Below the pieces are notes generated by a model. It was not told the origin of the DNA. It saw nothing but the letters and a program-made list of their open reading frames with translations, and searched no databases. From NCBI GenBank assembly GCA_012656075.1, contig JAAKBF010000193.1, forward strand, positions 1 to 64,000: a stretch of DNA of 64,000 bases, read 5' to 3'. A program made the translations under genes and the position numbers. Every line of letters begins with the position of its first letter. Positions within the stretch are counted from its first letter, which is position 1. This DNA is from Phytophthora hibernalis (lineage: Eukaryota; Oomycota; Peronosporomycetes; Peronosporales; Peronosporaceae). Positions 21,673 through 31,239 of this stretch are shown here, in pieces.

Positions 21673-22058
21673 CCCGTGAATGATAGACGGACAAAAATCT
21701 TGTTGGATACCGGAGCAAAAGTGTCGGCTGTGACCGAAGCATTCGCTAGGAAGCTGCGACTGAAGCGACTTACCAACAATGACATGAATATCGATGTCCA
21801 AGGAATCGCCAAGTCGAAGGTGGCGACCACCCTCGCACAATCGTTAAGGTTACACTGGGGTGGGAAGTGGTTTACGAATTCGAGGTGTAGATCATGCCTC
21901 ATCATGCTGGAGTCGACCTGATCTTGGGTACCGACTTCATGATACCAGCCGGTATCAGGATGGACTTGTACAATTCGATGGCAAAACTTCCCGATGAGGT
22001 CGTGGTGCCACTAATCAAGTCGTCCAAAGATGTTGACGACACAGAGTAGGGCCGTGAA
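21673..22058 (+). pseudogene. Gypsy aspartic protease (retropepsin)
   Basis: The frame contains KILLDTGAKVSAVTEAFA, with the catalytic DTG of retropepsins and the usual hydrophobic residues before it; the frame upstream joins at PVNDRR. A frameshift before about 21900 splits it from a further segment with GVDLILGTDFM-like sequence in the next frame. The protease would process Gag-Pol. The second hallmark block is thus present but out of frame. Confidence 0.8.
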
Positions 22059-22910
22059 GTGATCGAGGGCCCACGGGAGACATTGGGCATTATGGGGAGA
22101 GAAGTCGCTCAGTTCAAGTTGAAACGGAGACACCCCAGCGAATCGACGCATGGGCTGTGGGTTCGCCAACTGCAAGGGGTGATTCCAACCGTCGAGCACA
22201 ACACTGCAGGACGAGCCGTGCGGGTGTTGCTGACAAACATCACCACCGCGAGCCTGACGTGGTGTCCAGCCCACTTTCCGGTGGTTCTATGGATGCCCCA
22301 CGGAGTACTGCCTCGGGATGATGGTTATGTGCGGGTAAACTCAGCGAAATATCGCGACTGGCAAGTGCTTGCCTACGAGGGCGCTCTCGACAACCGACTC
22401 CTAAGGAAAGAGCAACGGCTATATATGGAATGGCTTAGCCGACAGTCTCCACCTGTCGAAAGGGCACAGTACACGACGCCGACGGCTATAAAACCGAGAC
22501 CCGTCCAACCAGAGGTAGACGACACTCGTGAATCGCTAGAAGCCGACGAGCTTGACAAGGATTTGACAGGTGTATCTAACTCAGAGAGCGGAGAAATACC
22601 TGAGACTGATGCCATTGAGGGAGACTCGTCGAAGCCTGCCGATTCGACCATCTCGGCGACGCAAACTGACGATTCTCTAATCGACACAACGGAAAGGGAA
22701 GGAAGTGATTGGCACCAGCCGCCATTGGACCAGCAAGACTCGGCGATAGTCGCTGTCCACAGCGAAGGGCACCAGAAAAGATGCTCTACCAAAATGGACA
22801 GGGGTGACCAGTGGGACCCGGTGAACGACAGCCAGACCGACATACGCCTAGGCTACGGAAGGCAGGACTCGTCGAATCGGGAGAATTGGAGGTATCAGAT
22901 ACTCCATTGA
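22059..22910 (+). CDS. Gypsy pol linker between protease and reverse transcriptase
   Basis: An open frame of 283 codons with a conserved first third (THGLWVRQLQGVIPTVEHN, then LPRDDGYVRVNSAKYRDWQV) typical of oomycete Gypsy pol, followed by a low-complexity acidic S/T/D/E-rich tail. It is part of the pol polyprotein rather than a separate gene, so the annotated start is only the first ATG after the preceding frameshift. The tail is shifted into the 22811-23086 frame. Confidence 0.7.
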   Translation: MIEGPRETLGIMGREVAQFKLKRRHPSESTHGLWVRQLQGVIPTVEHNTAGRAVRVLLTNITTASLTWCPAHFPVVLWMPHGVLPRDDGYVRVNSAKYRDWQVLAYEGALDNRLLRKEQRLYMEWLSRQSPPVERAQYTTPTAIKPRPVQPEVDDTRESLEADELDKDLTGVSNSESGEIPETDAIEGDSSKPADSTISATQTDDSLIDTTEREGSDWHQPPLDQQDSAIVAVHSEGHQKRCSTKMDRGDQWDPVNDSQTDIRLGYGRQDSSNRENWRYQILH

Positions 22911-23089
22911 GCACAAACCCAACCGAAGACCTTCGGTTGCGGTTTCTCACGGCCGCTGAAGAACTCGAGATGCGCCTCTCGACGGCTGACGTCGTTCTCG
23001 AAGACGGGTCAGAACTCGCCGAGTTTGAACACTCGTCGAGCGATGAGAGTCTAACAGATTACGCTCATGAGCTCGCCTTTTGCTGACCT

Positions 23090-24180
23090 GACGGAATCAT
23101 TATCAACTAAGCTAGACTACGAAGGCGACAACGTTATTTCTCCAGCGCACGATGTTCGACAGCAAAAGAAGCTCGTCGAAACCTTGAAACGGCATGAAAT
23201 ATCATGATCTCGAGCGGAAATGCGCTTCCACCACCGGCGTACGGTGTGGTCAGCGATATCGACGTCCAAGGGCACGAATCCATCAAGCAAAGAGCTCGGC
23301 GAGTGCCACTGAAGAACTTGAGCAAACTCTAAGAGCTTATGAAAGCGCTGCTTCAGGCAGGGATCGTGTCATTATCGAAGAGCCCTTGGGCCTCGCCAAT
23401 CGTGAGAAGAATGGTGTCGACATTAGGCTTTGCATCGACTACAAGCTGGTGAACGCAATTACAGTCAGCATGGAATATGCAATGCCGCTGGTTGACGACT
23501 TGCTGACGGAGCTCGAGAGCTACTTATGGTTCTGTTCCCTCGACGCTGCTAGTGGATTCTGGGCCGTAATGATGACTCGACGAATGGCCGTCTTGGGCTT
23601 ACAATGCGCCCATGATCTACCAGCGACTCACCGACAATGCTCTCTGGGGTTACGTGCAACCGAGTGGTGGCTGGGCTACATTCGCCGAGAAGATGCGGCT
23701 CGATGAGGCTGCAGCAATTGCTAAGCGAAAGAAACGATCATCCCGGCTAGCGCAAGGGGCCGATTCGATGAGTTTAAACACCGAATTCGAAGCAGACTTC
23801 CGATCTCTCGATGAGTCTGACCCGTTGCGAGAGCTCATTAACAGCCCTGAGAACGATATGTTCCGTACGGGTGAACCAGACGAGTCACAGTTAATTCCGG
23901 TCTTTGGTCGACGGTCGTTCGTCGACGATATTTGCTTTGGAGGTGCAACATTCGACGAGTGCCTCAACACGCTCGACCGGTTGCTAAACCGATTCGCCGA
24001 GTGCAGAATCAGTGTGAGTTTCACCAAGAGTATTTTTGTCCAGCCGATGGTCGGCTTCCTGTCTCACAAGTGACGGCCGACGGAATTGCCGCGGATCTCA
24101 AGAAGCTGGCTGCGATCGCTGAGCTTCCGTTCGCGTCATCGGAAAAAAGGATACATGCACTCCTTGGCGATGTGGAGTAG
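23090..24180 (+). pseudogene. Gypsy reverse transcriptase (deleted and frameshifted)
   Basis: RT copies the element RNA into cDNA. Recognisable blocks: KLVETLKRHE near 23165, SPWASPIV near 23385, GVDIRLCIDYKLVNAI near 23430, and SLDAASGFW near 23545. The stretch that should follow SGFW, including the FGLKNAP-type block, is missing near 23590. The frame resumes at MIYQRLTDNALWGYV (23612) and reaches the catalytic box FVDDICFGG near 23920, a YxDD variant starting with Phe. The thumb follows with VGFLSHK and a stop at about 24071. RNase H is absent. Confidence 0.9.
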
Positions 24181-24251
24181 CGCCTTAGCAGCAAGCTGCA
24201 AACTCGTCCTCGCACAAACCCTACGCGTTAACGTCGGGCTAATTCCTGGTT

Positions 24252-24716
24252 GAACCCCGGCTGGGGTGGACCGCAAAGGGAACCGACAGGAACCCTGCGC
24301 AAGCCCAACATTGCCGACCTGACTGGGCGAATTGTTGTGCTGTTGCGTGGAAGCCGAACTAACGACGTTTTCTGTGAATCACAACACCACACTGGCGCCT
24401 GTCAAACGATTCTGAATTGGGACGTCGGATTTTCAGTAGAAGAGCGCTACGTCGACCTCGATGCCCTTGAACTGGAGTGAAAACGAAGGAGGAAATGCCG
24501 TGATATCTCTGCCAAAAGTGCGCTTGAGGGAATTTAACCGTTGTGCTAGCTCCTGTGGGCTGCGTTTCCACCGATACATCTTTTGAGCCACATGACGCCA
24601 AACAATCTGGACCCCTTGGTCTGCATACGGGCGTGCTAGCTGCACTAGCAGCTGGTCTTCATCCTCCAGGATTGTAGTGCGAGGCATTGGGCCACTTTAC
24701 TACTCAGTATGATCAT
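24252..24716 (-). repeat. Stray satellite-monomer fragment at the Gypsy 1 truncation point
   Basis: Matches the right-array orientation from TGAACCCCGGCTGGGG to CTCAGTATGATCA: the last part of the LTR-like segment, the TGGCGCC site and the SANT ORF. A shared TCA serine codon (plus strand GGAGTGAAAACG) groups it with the monomers at 33-35 kb. Trinucleotide state GGG. Confidence 0.95.
24433..24687 (-). CDS. SANT-like small protein, stray copy in the spacer
   Basis: Intact 84-aa frame identical in protein to the main array version, although the surrounding monomer is truncated on both sides. Confidence 0.4.
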   Translation of the reverse strand: MPRTTILEDEDQLLVQLARPYADQGVQIVWRHVAQKMYRWKRSPQELAQRLNSLKRTFGRDITAFPPSFSLQFKGIEVDVALFY

Positions 24717-24993
24717 GAAGGTATGCGCACATATCTTCATTTTACTATTGACATGTGGCAGCGGCTTCAACTTGACAATGACTATACATGTAATTATGAG
24801 AATGTTTGACCCGTCCATATCCATGCTAGTCGAACTTGGTTGGTTGTTTCAGAACACGATGCTTGAAGCTTGGGGAACAAATAGAAGGTGCCAAAACGGC
24901 TCCATTAGCTACGACTTTCTCAGCAGGTTTTGAATACGCAGCAAAAGGACCAAACTGTCACCATTTGCCGCAAAAGGGTTAACATGCATTGCC
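24717..24993. other. Unassigned spacer sequence
   Basis: No gene or repeat recognised. The last 8 bases (GCATTGCC, 24986-24993) start a 27-bp match that continues into the Gypsy 2 terminus and recurs at 32692-32718. Confidence 0.4.
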
Positions 24994-25632
24994 TGTAACA
25001 ACCCGCCCTTTTCGGCGGTCCGTCAGTCGGTCGGACACCATTGGTAAGGGTGTATAGCTGTTCGCTATCACCCCTGGTCACATTTAATGTCATGACAGAC
25101 GCCTTGCGTCGCGCAGTCGACAATCGACGCCGCTGCCTCCTCCGCGCCGACGGGGTTCGCCTCGAAGAGATGAGGGCGTTGATAGTGATAGGTGTCTCCA
25201 CCTCGTGTTGCCCCGTAGGCTTCCATGTCGAAGTCGACATGTGGTGAGGAGCTGCATGACTCGCAGGCCCCACCAAGTGGAATATGTGCCATCCCACACG
25301 CATCAAAAGGCTCGCCTCCATGATGCCTCGGCTCGCGGCCGACCACGCCTTCACTTGCACACAACAGTTCCCCACCGCAGTGGCGATCACCGTTCAACGG
25401 ATTACGTGCCGTTCCGTGCATCAGTGAGAGCACACTCGTGATGCCTCGGCAGACTGCCGACCATGCTATCCGTGGCATGCAACGAGACGTCGTTATCGCA
25501 ACGAACGCCGCATAGCGGATTACGTGCCGCTCCACCAACCGTTCTCGAGATCGTCTTGGAACCGCTGTCCAAGACAGCCTCAGTGTCGACTAACTCAGAC
25601 ACTCCAATATCTAGCACATCGACCGACTCGGG

Positions 25633-26149
25633 TTAGTGCTCGCGCCAATAGCGATTTTGCTTTCTAGCAGAGGTGGATTCATGACTCGCCAAAGCTCCGC
25701 CAGTGGAAAAGCGCTTTTCGCCCAAGGTCTTCACCCTCCAATCAATCCATGGCTCATGGCGTTCCAGCCAGACCATGACAAGGATGAGATCATACCTCGA
25801 ATCCAGGTCCAAGACCAGACATCGTTCGATGCTGTCGAAGTCAAGGAACTTCACACCCAGGTCCACATGGACCTTGGGTACTGTGACACAGGTTCCCGTC
25901 GCGAGATGGACGATAATTGTAACACTCACACGCGCCACTAGCGTCTCAGCATACTGCCGACTACCCTTCACAATGGAGAGTCGAGCATAGTTGCCCGACG
26001 GCCCAGAGTCGATCAAGATCGCCCATGGCTTGGAAAAGCCCTTGATGGTCGCTTGAACGACTAGCAAGCCTGGCTTGCGTTCACGTTCCGTGGTAAAGAG
26101 CACGGTGCTCTGTGGGGCTAGGCCCTGCCGTCCTCCTTCTCCTAGAGGC
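25633..26149 (-). pseudogene. Gypsy 2 aspartic protease region
   Basis: The minus-strand frame shows AILIDSGPSGNYARL, a retropepsin active site with DSG, and YDLILVMVWLERHEPWIDW, the conserved downstream block where Gypsy pols normally read YDLILGMPWL. The frame differs from gag and stops at 25633 without reaching RT. It would have cleaved Gag-Pol. Confidence 0.8.
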
Positions 26150-27139
26150 TCAACAGAACATAGTTCTACCCCAGTAGGTCGCCCCGCGTCTACTGGGTGC
26201 TGCCGTTTCCCGCGACGAACCAGAGGACTGGTTAGAAGCGGAGCTTCTGTTCGATGGAGCCTGACGCTGCTTGCGTAGCGGACACCCTCCCCGTAGGTGT
26301 CGCGTGTCACCACATGTGAAACATCTACGGATGCCCATGCGCTGTTCAGCAGCAAGGAGTTTGGCCTCCTCATTTTCAGGATAGCTGAGATCCATCGGCT
26401 CGGGGCCTTCCGTCGGGACCGTAGATGGTGCGCTCCATCCGAAGCGGGCCGACTTGAAATTGAATTCAGCGTTCAACACCACGTTTACAGCCTCTTCGAA
26501 AGAGTCAGGGTGAACACGGAAGACTTCCGTTCTGGCCACTCCATTTCGGAGACCCTCCATAAAGACAGTCACAGTGACTGCCTCTGGTAGAAGATCGGAA
26601 GTCATTCCGGCGATTAGAGTTCGCAACTCCTGGACGAAGTCCACCAACTCCTTATTGTCCTGTCGGGTCGCAAGATAGCGTGACCGCACGTGGTACGCCT
26701 GATGAGGCGGCGAGAAGACTCGCGACAGCTGAAGCTTGAGTTGTTCCCACGTAGGGAACGCCGCATCGACGGATGCTCCGCACGTCAGTTCCCATTCTCG
26801 AGCACGCCCGCTCAGCTTAGAAATTGCGAGCGCCACGCGCTGCTGCTCCGTTTGCAGCATGGCAGATGTCATGGCCATTTCGACCTCACGGATCCAAAGC
26901 AGGAGGCTTTCGTCCTCCTTACCTTCAAAGGTCTTGACACTTACCGTAAGTGGTTTAGGTCGGGAAGACCCGTCCATCGTCGGTCTGGACGCCGGAGGCG
27001 CCGCCGACGCGGTCATTCTTTGTTGGAGGTGGTCCAACAAAGCATTCTCATAACTTGAGAAAGCGTCCAGACGCGCGTTAATTGCATCCGGACCTTGCGA
27101 AGCAAGATGCGACACGCCCTCAGGGCCCAACAAGGACAT
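26150..27139 (-). CDS. Gypsy 2 Gag polyprotein with CCHC zinc knuckle (intact frame)
   Basis: A 329-aa frame on the minus strand. Residues ~65-200 form a Retrotrans_gag capsid domain (KTFEGKEDESLLLWIREVEM, then TWEQLKLQLSRVFSPPHQAY). Near residue 270 lies a zinc knuckle, CFTCGDTRHLRGGC, spacing CX2CX4HX4C, for packaging RNA. A Ser/Arg-rich basic tail ends TYWGRTMFC. This is the longest undamaged retrotransposon frame in the window. ATG 27139 is preceded by the leader with no better in-frame start visible. Intact gag without RT could only be used in trans. Confidence 0.88.
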   Translation of the reverse strand: MSLLGPEGVSHLASQGPDAINARLDAFSSYENALLDHLQQRMTASAAPPASRPTMDGSSRPKPLTVSVKTFEGKEDESLLLWIREVEMAMTSAMLQTEQQRVALAISKLSGRAREWELTCGASVDAAFPTWEQLKLQLSRVFSPPHQAYHVRSRYLATRQDNKELVDFVQELRTLIAGMTSDLLPEAVTVTVFMEGLRNGVARTEVFRVHPDSFEEAVNVVLNAEFNFKSARFGWSAPSTVPTEGPEPMDLSYPENEEAKLLAAEQRMGIRRCFTCGDTRHLRGGCPLRKQRQAPSNRSSASNQSSGSSRETAAPSRRGATYWGRTMFC

Positions 27140-27634
27140 AAGCTTTTAAACCCGTCCTGTTGGTTTGGGGGTAAGTTTGCAAACTGGTCCATCCTCACAG
27201 AGGGTCAGTCTTTCAGACTCAGGTGTAGGATTGACTACAAGTGCTACCAAGTGCAGCGGGACTGCCGTAGTCTTTAGCGTCAGGGGAAGACGTAGACTCA
27301 GCGAGTCTGTTAGTATTACGGTTGGGAACCTTGTTCTATCCGAGAACAAGTTAGGCCTGTGAGATATCCGATCTCTAGGCCTCAATAGTCGATGCAGTCT
27401 TAACCCAAGACTTGTGACCTCTTCGTTGCTAAACGTAAACTGTATTCTTGTTCTTATCTGCGGCCAAGCCGCCTACGGTGTAAATGTATAAGCTTCACTA
27501 TCTAGCATAGTGAAGCTAAGCTATCCAACCAGTCGTTGTGAATCTATCTACTGATATCTAATCACTACCCAGTACAGAGTACTGCTTTAGGGAGAGGATG
27601 GTGTGCACCGTAACCTCCATGTAACCCCGTTACA
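27140..27634 (-). promoter_or_regulatory. Gypsy 2 5' LTR/leader with a series of perfect hairpins
   Basis: Hairpins: AGCTTCACTAT/ATAGTGAAGCT, 11-bp stem and 5-nt loop (27491-27517); GAGAT/ATCTC with ATCCG loop, extended by AGGCCT boxes (about 27353-27381); CTTGTTCT/AGAACAAG with the same ATCCG loop (27330-27350). The LTR-internal boundary is uncertain: one candidate is TGCA at 27252 next to a TGGTAGCAC-type site on the minus strand. Confidence 0.5.
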
Positions 27635-28441
27635 GAAAACAAGATATATTACCATACCGAAATATAGAGGTCCTTGACTGAAGCTGCCATCGGTCCTGCG
27701 ATTAAATCCCAACCTGCCGAAAACGCACCATGTTGTCGCACGCCCGACTGCTGCCAGCACTATTACATCCCTGGCGCACGGAGAAGCTGTCGGTGTCGGC
27801 TCCATCGTACCAATTCTTCACAGGAAGTGGCGACCGAGGATCTTCTTCGAGAAATTACAAATCTGCTCACTGTTGGGCCAATCAAAGCATCAACACGAAT
27901 GAAAATGTAACTTTTAGCCAATAGGTGGGTTGTACCAAAAGGGTCCAAAGCAGCACGTTTGCATAAACGTGCACTCGTCCTGCAAGCTCGCGACTCGCTT
28001 GAGAGCGGAACAACCACGAGTGGGACACCAAAACAGGCTACTTTGACCCCTTTTGGTTTTGAATGACAACATCTTGTATGGTATACAAAGTCAAGTCACT
28101 CACGAAAGGGCTAAATAACCTTTCAAACCGTTTGTTATTATAATTGATCTTTAAAAAACGAGATACAGAAGGCTTTCACATAAAATATACTTGTATTCTC
28201 TATATTTTTCAGTTGTACACTGTACCGGATACGGAACCGAAATCAGCATATCATTTTTGAAGGGTGGTACACTACTGTACCGGCATAAACCCTGTCGCCG
28301 ACAACGGTAGTGCACAGTTTTCAGAGCGTGATGTCTCATCATTGGCTGGAAGTCGACGTCCTTCTTTTTCGCTAAAATACGCCTGGAAATTCTCCCTTCT
28401 TTCTTTCTTCCTCATTCCAGAATCTGCCGCGTGGAGAAAAG

Positions 28442-30355
28442 ATGGTAAAGCTCTTGTTGAGTTATGCGATTGTCGGTCTGGCGGAAGGCAACGGTGTTGA
28501 GATCGACGATGGTCTTCCGGTGTGGAAGTTGAAGGATGCGATCAAGGCGAAGAATGAAGACATCACTGGTCCTGCCCGGAAGCTGCAGCTCTTCCTGGCG
28601 AAGGCGGCGAATGACTGGCTGGATGTGGCGGGCGCGACAGCTGTGGCGGTCGATAAGACTAGTGGGATACCTGTGATGATCGATGAGCATGGCAACCAAC
28701 AAGGATTCGTGCATATGGATCCCACGCTGTATATCAAGAACTCCAAGCACTTTGGAGAGAATTTCCAACCGGGGAGGGCCAAGTTCACGTGCTGGTGGTG
28801 GCTCCGGTGGGAGGGAAACGCCATCCGTCGAAGGGGTGGTTTGCCGAGTCCTTTCACCCGCTGAAGAAGCGCAGAGTGGGCGAGGACGTGACCAAGGAGA
28901 AGCGATTCTTCGATATGAGATACTTCCCGTCGCTGCTGGAGCATCCAAAGATGGAATTCAAAACGATCGTGGAGAGGGAGGCGTATGTTGTGATATTTGC
29001 CCAGTTGGTGCAGTACACGAAAGCTTGCCTCGAGTTCGTTCCCACTAGTGCGAGCGAGCCAGACGTGAAAAGTGAACCAGGCAAGGATTCCAACGTGGTT
29101 GTCACGGGGAATCCTGGGATTGGGAAGAGTCGGTTCTTCCTGTATTGCATCTTTCAGCTCATACTTCGTGAGCAAGAGGATGTCAAGCGGCTTCCCCGTA
29201 CGACTTGGTGGTGAACCATAAGAAGAACTATGTCAAGTACGACGCAGCAAGCAAAGAATTTATTGAGTTGAACCAAACGGACGTTCGTGCGCTCAAGGGA
29301 AAACCCGATGTGATTCGACTTGTCGAAGCAACATCATCGGAACTTACAGGCTGGAGTGGAGTTTCGGTTTTGTTTGCTTCTCCCGGTGTTGACGGCATTG
29401 ATAATTTCTCAAAAGTGGACGGGTTAACGTTTATCATGCCGACGTGGACCTTGGAGGAGTTGGAAGATTACAACTCATTGCTTCCAGTCGAATTGAAACT
29501 TAATGAAGATGAGTTGTTGTCGCGGTACGATGCGTTTGGTGGAATTCCTCGGTTCGTCTTCTCGCAGGCAATGGATCGAACCGAGGCTAAAATAGAGTCG
29601 GCAGTCGCCTCATTCAGTGCACTGGACGTTATCTCCTATTGCAAAAACCATGCTGTGAGGGAAAAGGACTATAGTCACTGCGTCCTTGAAATGATTCCCA
29701 CCCAAGCTGATTTTCGCGCGAAATTCTATTTGGATTTTGTGTCCATGCACATCGCTGAGGCGGTTATTGACAAGGTGCACGGGGATAGTCTAGCTACGGT
29801 ATCGGAATTCGCTGTTGTCCACGATGTTGACGATTCGGGAAGTACGGCTGTCCTCCGTGGCAAGGTGTACGAGCTGCTCTGCCACAAGTGGTTTAGCGTG
29901 CACATGCAGAGAACTCTACACTTCCGCTCGTTGTGCCCGACGACTCTAGATGACGTGACTATTCCGAAAGAGATGGAAACGGTACGCTTCGCTTCTCTCG
30001 ACAAACTAAAACTAGCTAAGAGCTGGACGTACTACCGGCCAACATCAAAAACGTTTGGAGCGCTGGATGCATTCATCTGGGATGGACACAGCAAATGTTA
30101 CGGGTTGCAGATGACCCTGAACGCGGACCATGGAATCACAGCTGCGCCATTGAATACGTTTCTTAAGTGGTTAGAGAAAGCAGGCGTGGACACGGACCAG
30201 TTCTACTTTGCATTCCTTGTTCCAAGTAAAATTGCAACCTCGTATCGGAAGCAATCAACGAGGACGGCGACTGGTGCAGTCAGCAAAAGCCTGGAGCTTC
30301 TGCGAATGTGTGTCAGTTTGTATCTGCGCTAGACGTGGACGGTGGGAACAAATGA
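28442..30355 (+). pseudogene. Crinkler (CRN) effector-type gene, right copy
   Basis: The N-terminus is better preserved than in the left copy. ATG 28442 opens 140 codons with the LQLFLAK motif near residue 50, the DWL region (NDWLDVAGA), then a frameshift near 28780. The next frame (to 29214) holds HVLVVAP, a KKRR cluster and the P-loop GNPGIGKS at about 29107-29130. A second frameshift near 29200 leads to a long open frame, 29205-30332, covering the rest of the NTPase region and a C-terminal part with YGLQMT. A one-base loss in an A-run near 30285 replaces the end seen in the left copy, whose matching stop lies at 30353-30355. Known CRN C-termini of this type combine a P-loop NTPase with a nuclease fold; the assignment here is by resemblance. 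The first two breaks are shared with the left copy and so predate the duplication. Confidence 0.87.
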
Positions 30356-30597
30356 ATATTTGTTGCACGCTTTTGGCTTGGAGAGGACTAGTGCCCAAGT
30401 TCATGCGCGTTATCCCGTCAGTCGTGGAGGAGATCCAAGCAGTTGGCTGCTGCCTCTAAACTACATGTAGCCATAAAACAATTCTACTACTTACTTTTAT
30501 GAAACTTGGCGTTCACCAGACCGATAGCCGTCATAGTCTTGACCGAACAGGTGCGGGACTCTGTCATGTCGATGCTCTCGCTTCGTCAAGTATCAGC

Positions 30598-30816
30598 TCA
30601 AAAGTATCCACCAGGAACGACGCCGACCTGGAAAACCGGTCGGCTCTGTCCTTCTTCTGTCGGGTCGCGCTCACCGGTATACACCGCAACATGGAACGTC
30701 GTAGGAAACGGCACATTGGATTGATCGCACCGATCATCATCGAGCATGCCGCCGTCCAGTGCAAAGTTGACCAAGTGCGACTCGTTCAAATCAGGAGGCT
30801 GCAGTGAAATAATCAT
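30598..30816 (-). CDS. Unrecognised 72-aa ORF, right-arm copy
   Basis: Counterpart of 13943-14161, same start and stop, at least two amino-acid differences (GMLDDD, TEEGQ). No domain recognised. The surrounding arm sequence 30356-31239 otherwise holds only the T-rich (here A-rich) 27-bp direct repeat at about 30828-30880. Confidence 0.25.
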   Translation of the reverse strand: MIISLQPPDLNESHLVNFALDGGMLDDDRCDQSNVPFPTTFHVAVYTGERDPTEEGQSRPVFQVGVVPGGYF

Positions 30817-31239
30817 ACCATCACAAAGTAAAAGTAAAAGTCAATAAAACCAAAGTAAAAGTAAAAGTCAATAAAACCTGCAACAACAACAAAATCTACC
30901 AGCCGATGGTAAGCATCGGTGTATCCCAACGCCTTCTGTGTTTGCTTTGGCACGGGGATGATAGCGTGGGCTAGCAACTGGAACTTACGGCTCTCCGTGC
31001 ACGAACTGCAACAATCCACTGTCAGTTTTCACTCAAACCAACTAGGTACGTCGTTTAGTCTGGGAGATAGAATACTAGACGTGGCGTTGGCATTAATGAA
31101 CTTTTTTTCACCCCCGCGATTTATTGGTATCCACGAAAGCCCGCGTACTCGAAGCTCTCGTCGCAGTGCATGGTGTCGAGTACACAGTGCATAGGCTCAC
31201 TTATTCCCTGCGCCGATAGTACTCAACCTGCGCACACTA

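Larger units (their letters stand above)
18090..24251 (+). mobile_element. Gypsy LTR retrotransposon remnant 1 (rearranged, 3' truncated)
   Basis: Components in order: LTR 18293-18919, PBS 18922, gag start 19026, an inverted block 20304-21672 carrying the rest of gag, then protease, linker and reverse transcriptase to about 24180. RNase H, integrase and the 3' LTR are absent; the element ends against a satellite-monomer fragment at 24252. Gag and RT are interrupted by several frameshifts. Domain order and RT sequence are of Ty3/Gypsy type. Confidence 0.9.
24994..27634 (-). mobile_element. Gypsy LTR retrotransposon remnant 2 (internally deleted)
   Basis: Read on the minus strand it starts TGTAACGGGGTTACA at 27634 and ends GGGTTGTTACA at 24994, LTR-like termini. 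In between are a leader with hairpins, gag (27139-26150), protease (about 26150-25633) and a decayed linker with an imperfect ~115-bp direct repeat (25320-25430 and 25440-25535, both ending CGGATTACGTGCCG). RT, RNase H and integrase are missing. Flanking bases show no target duplication, so the element has been cut by rearrangement. Confidence 0.75.

Noticed and set aside
24994..27634. Gypsy 2 as an intact insertion that interrupted the right arm
   Set aside because: Arm sequence does not resume on the far side at 24993 and no target duplication is visible, so the junctions need further rearrangement.
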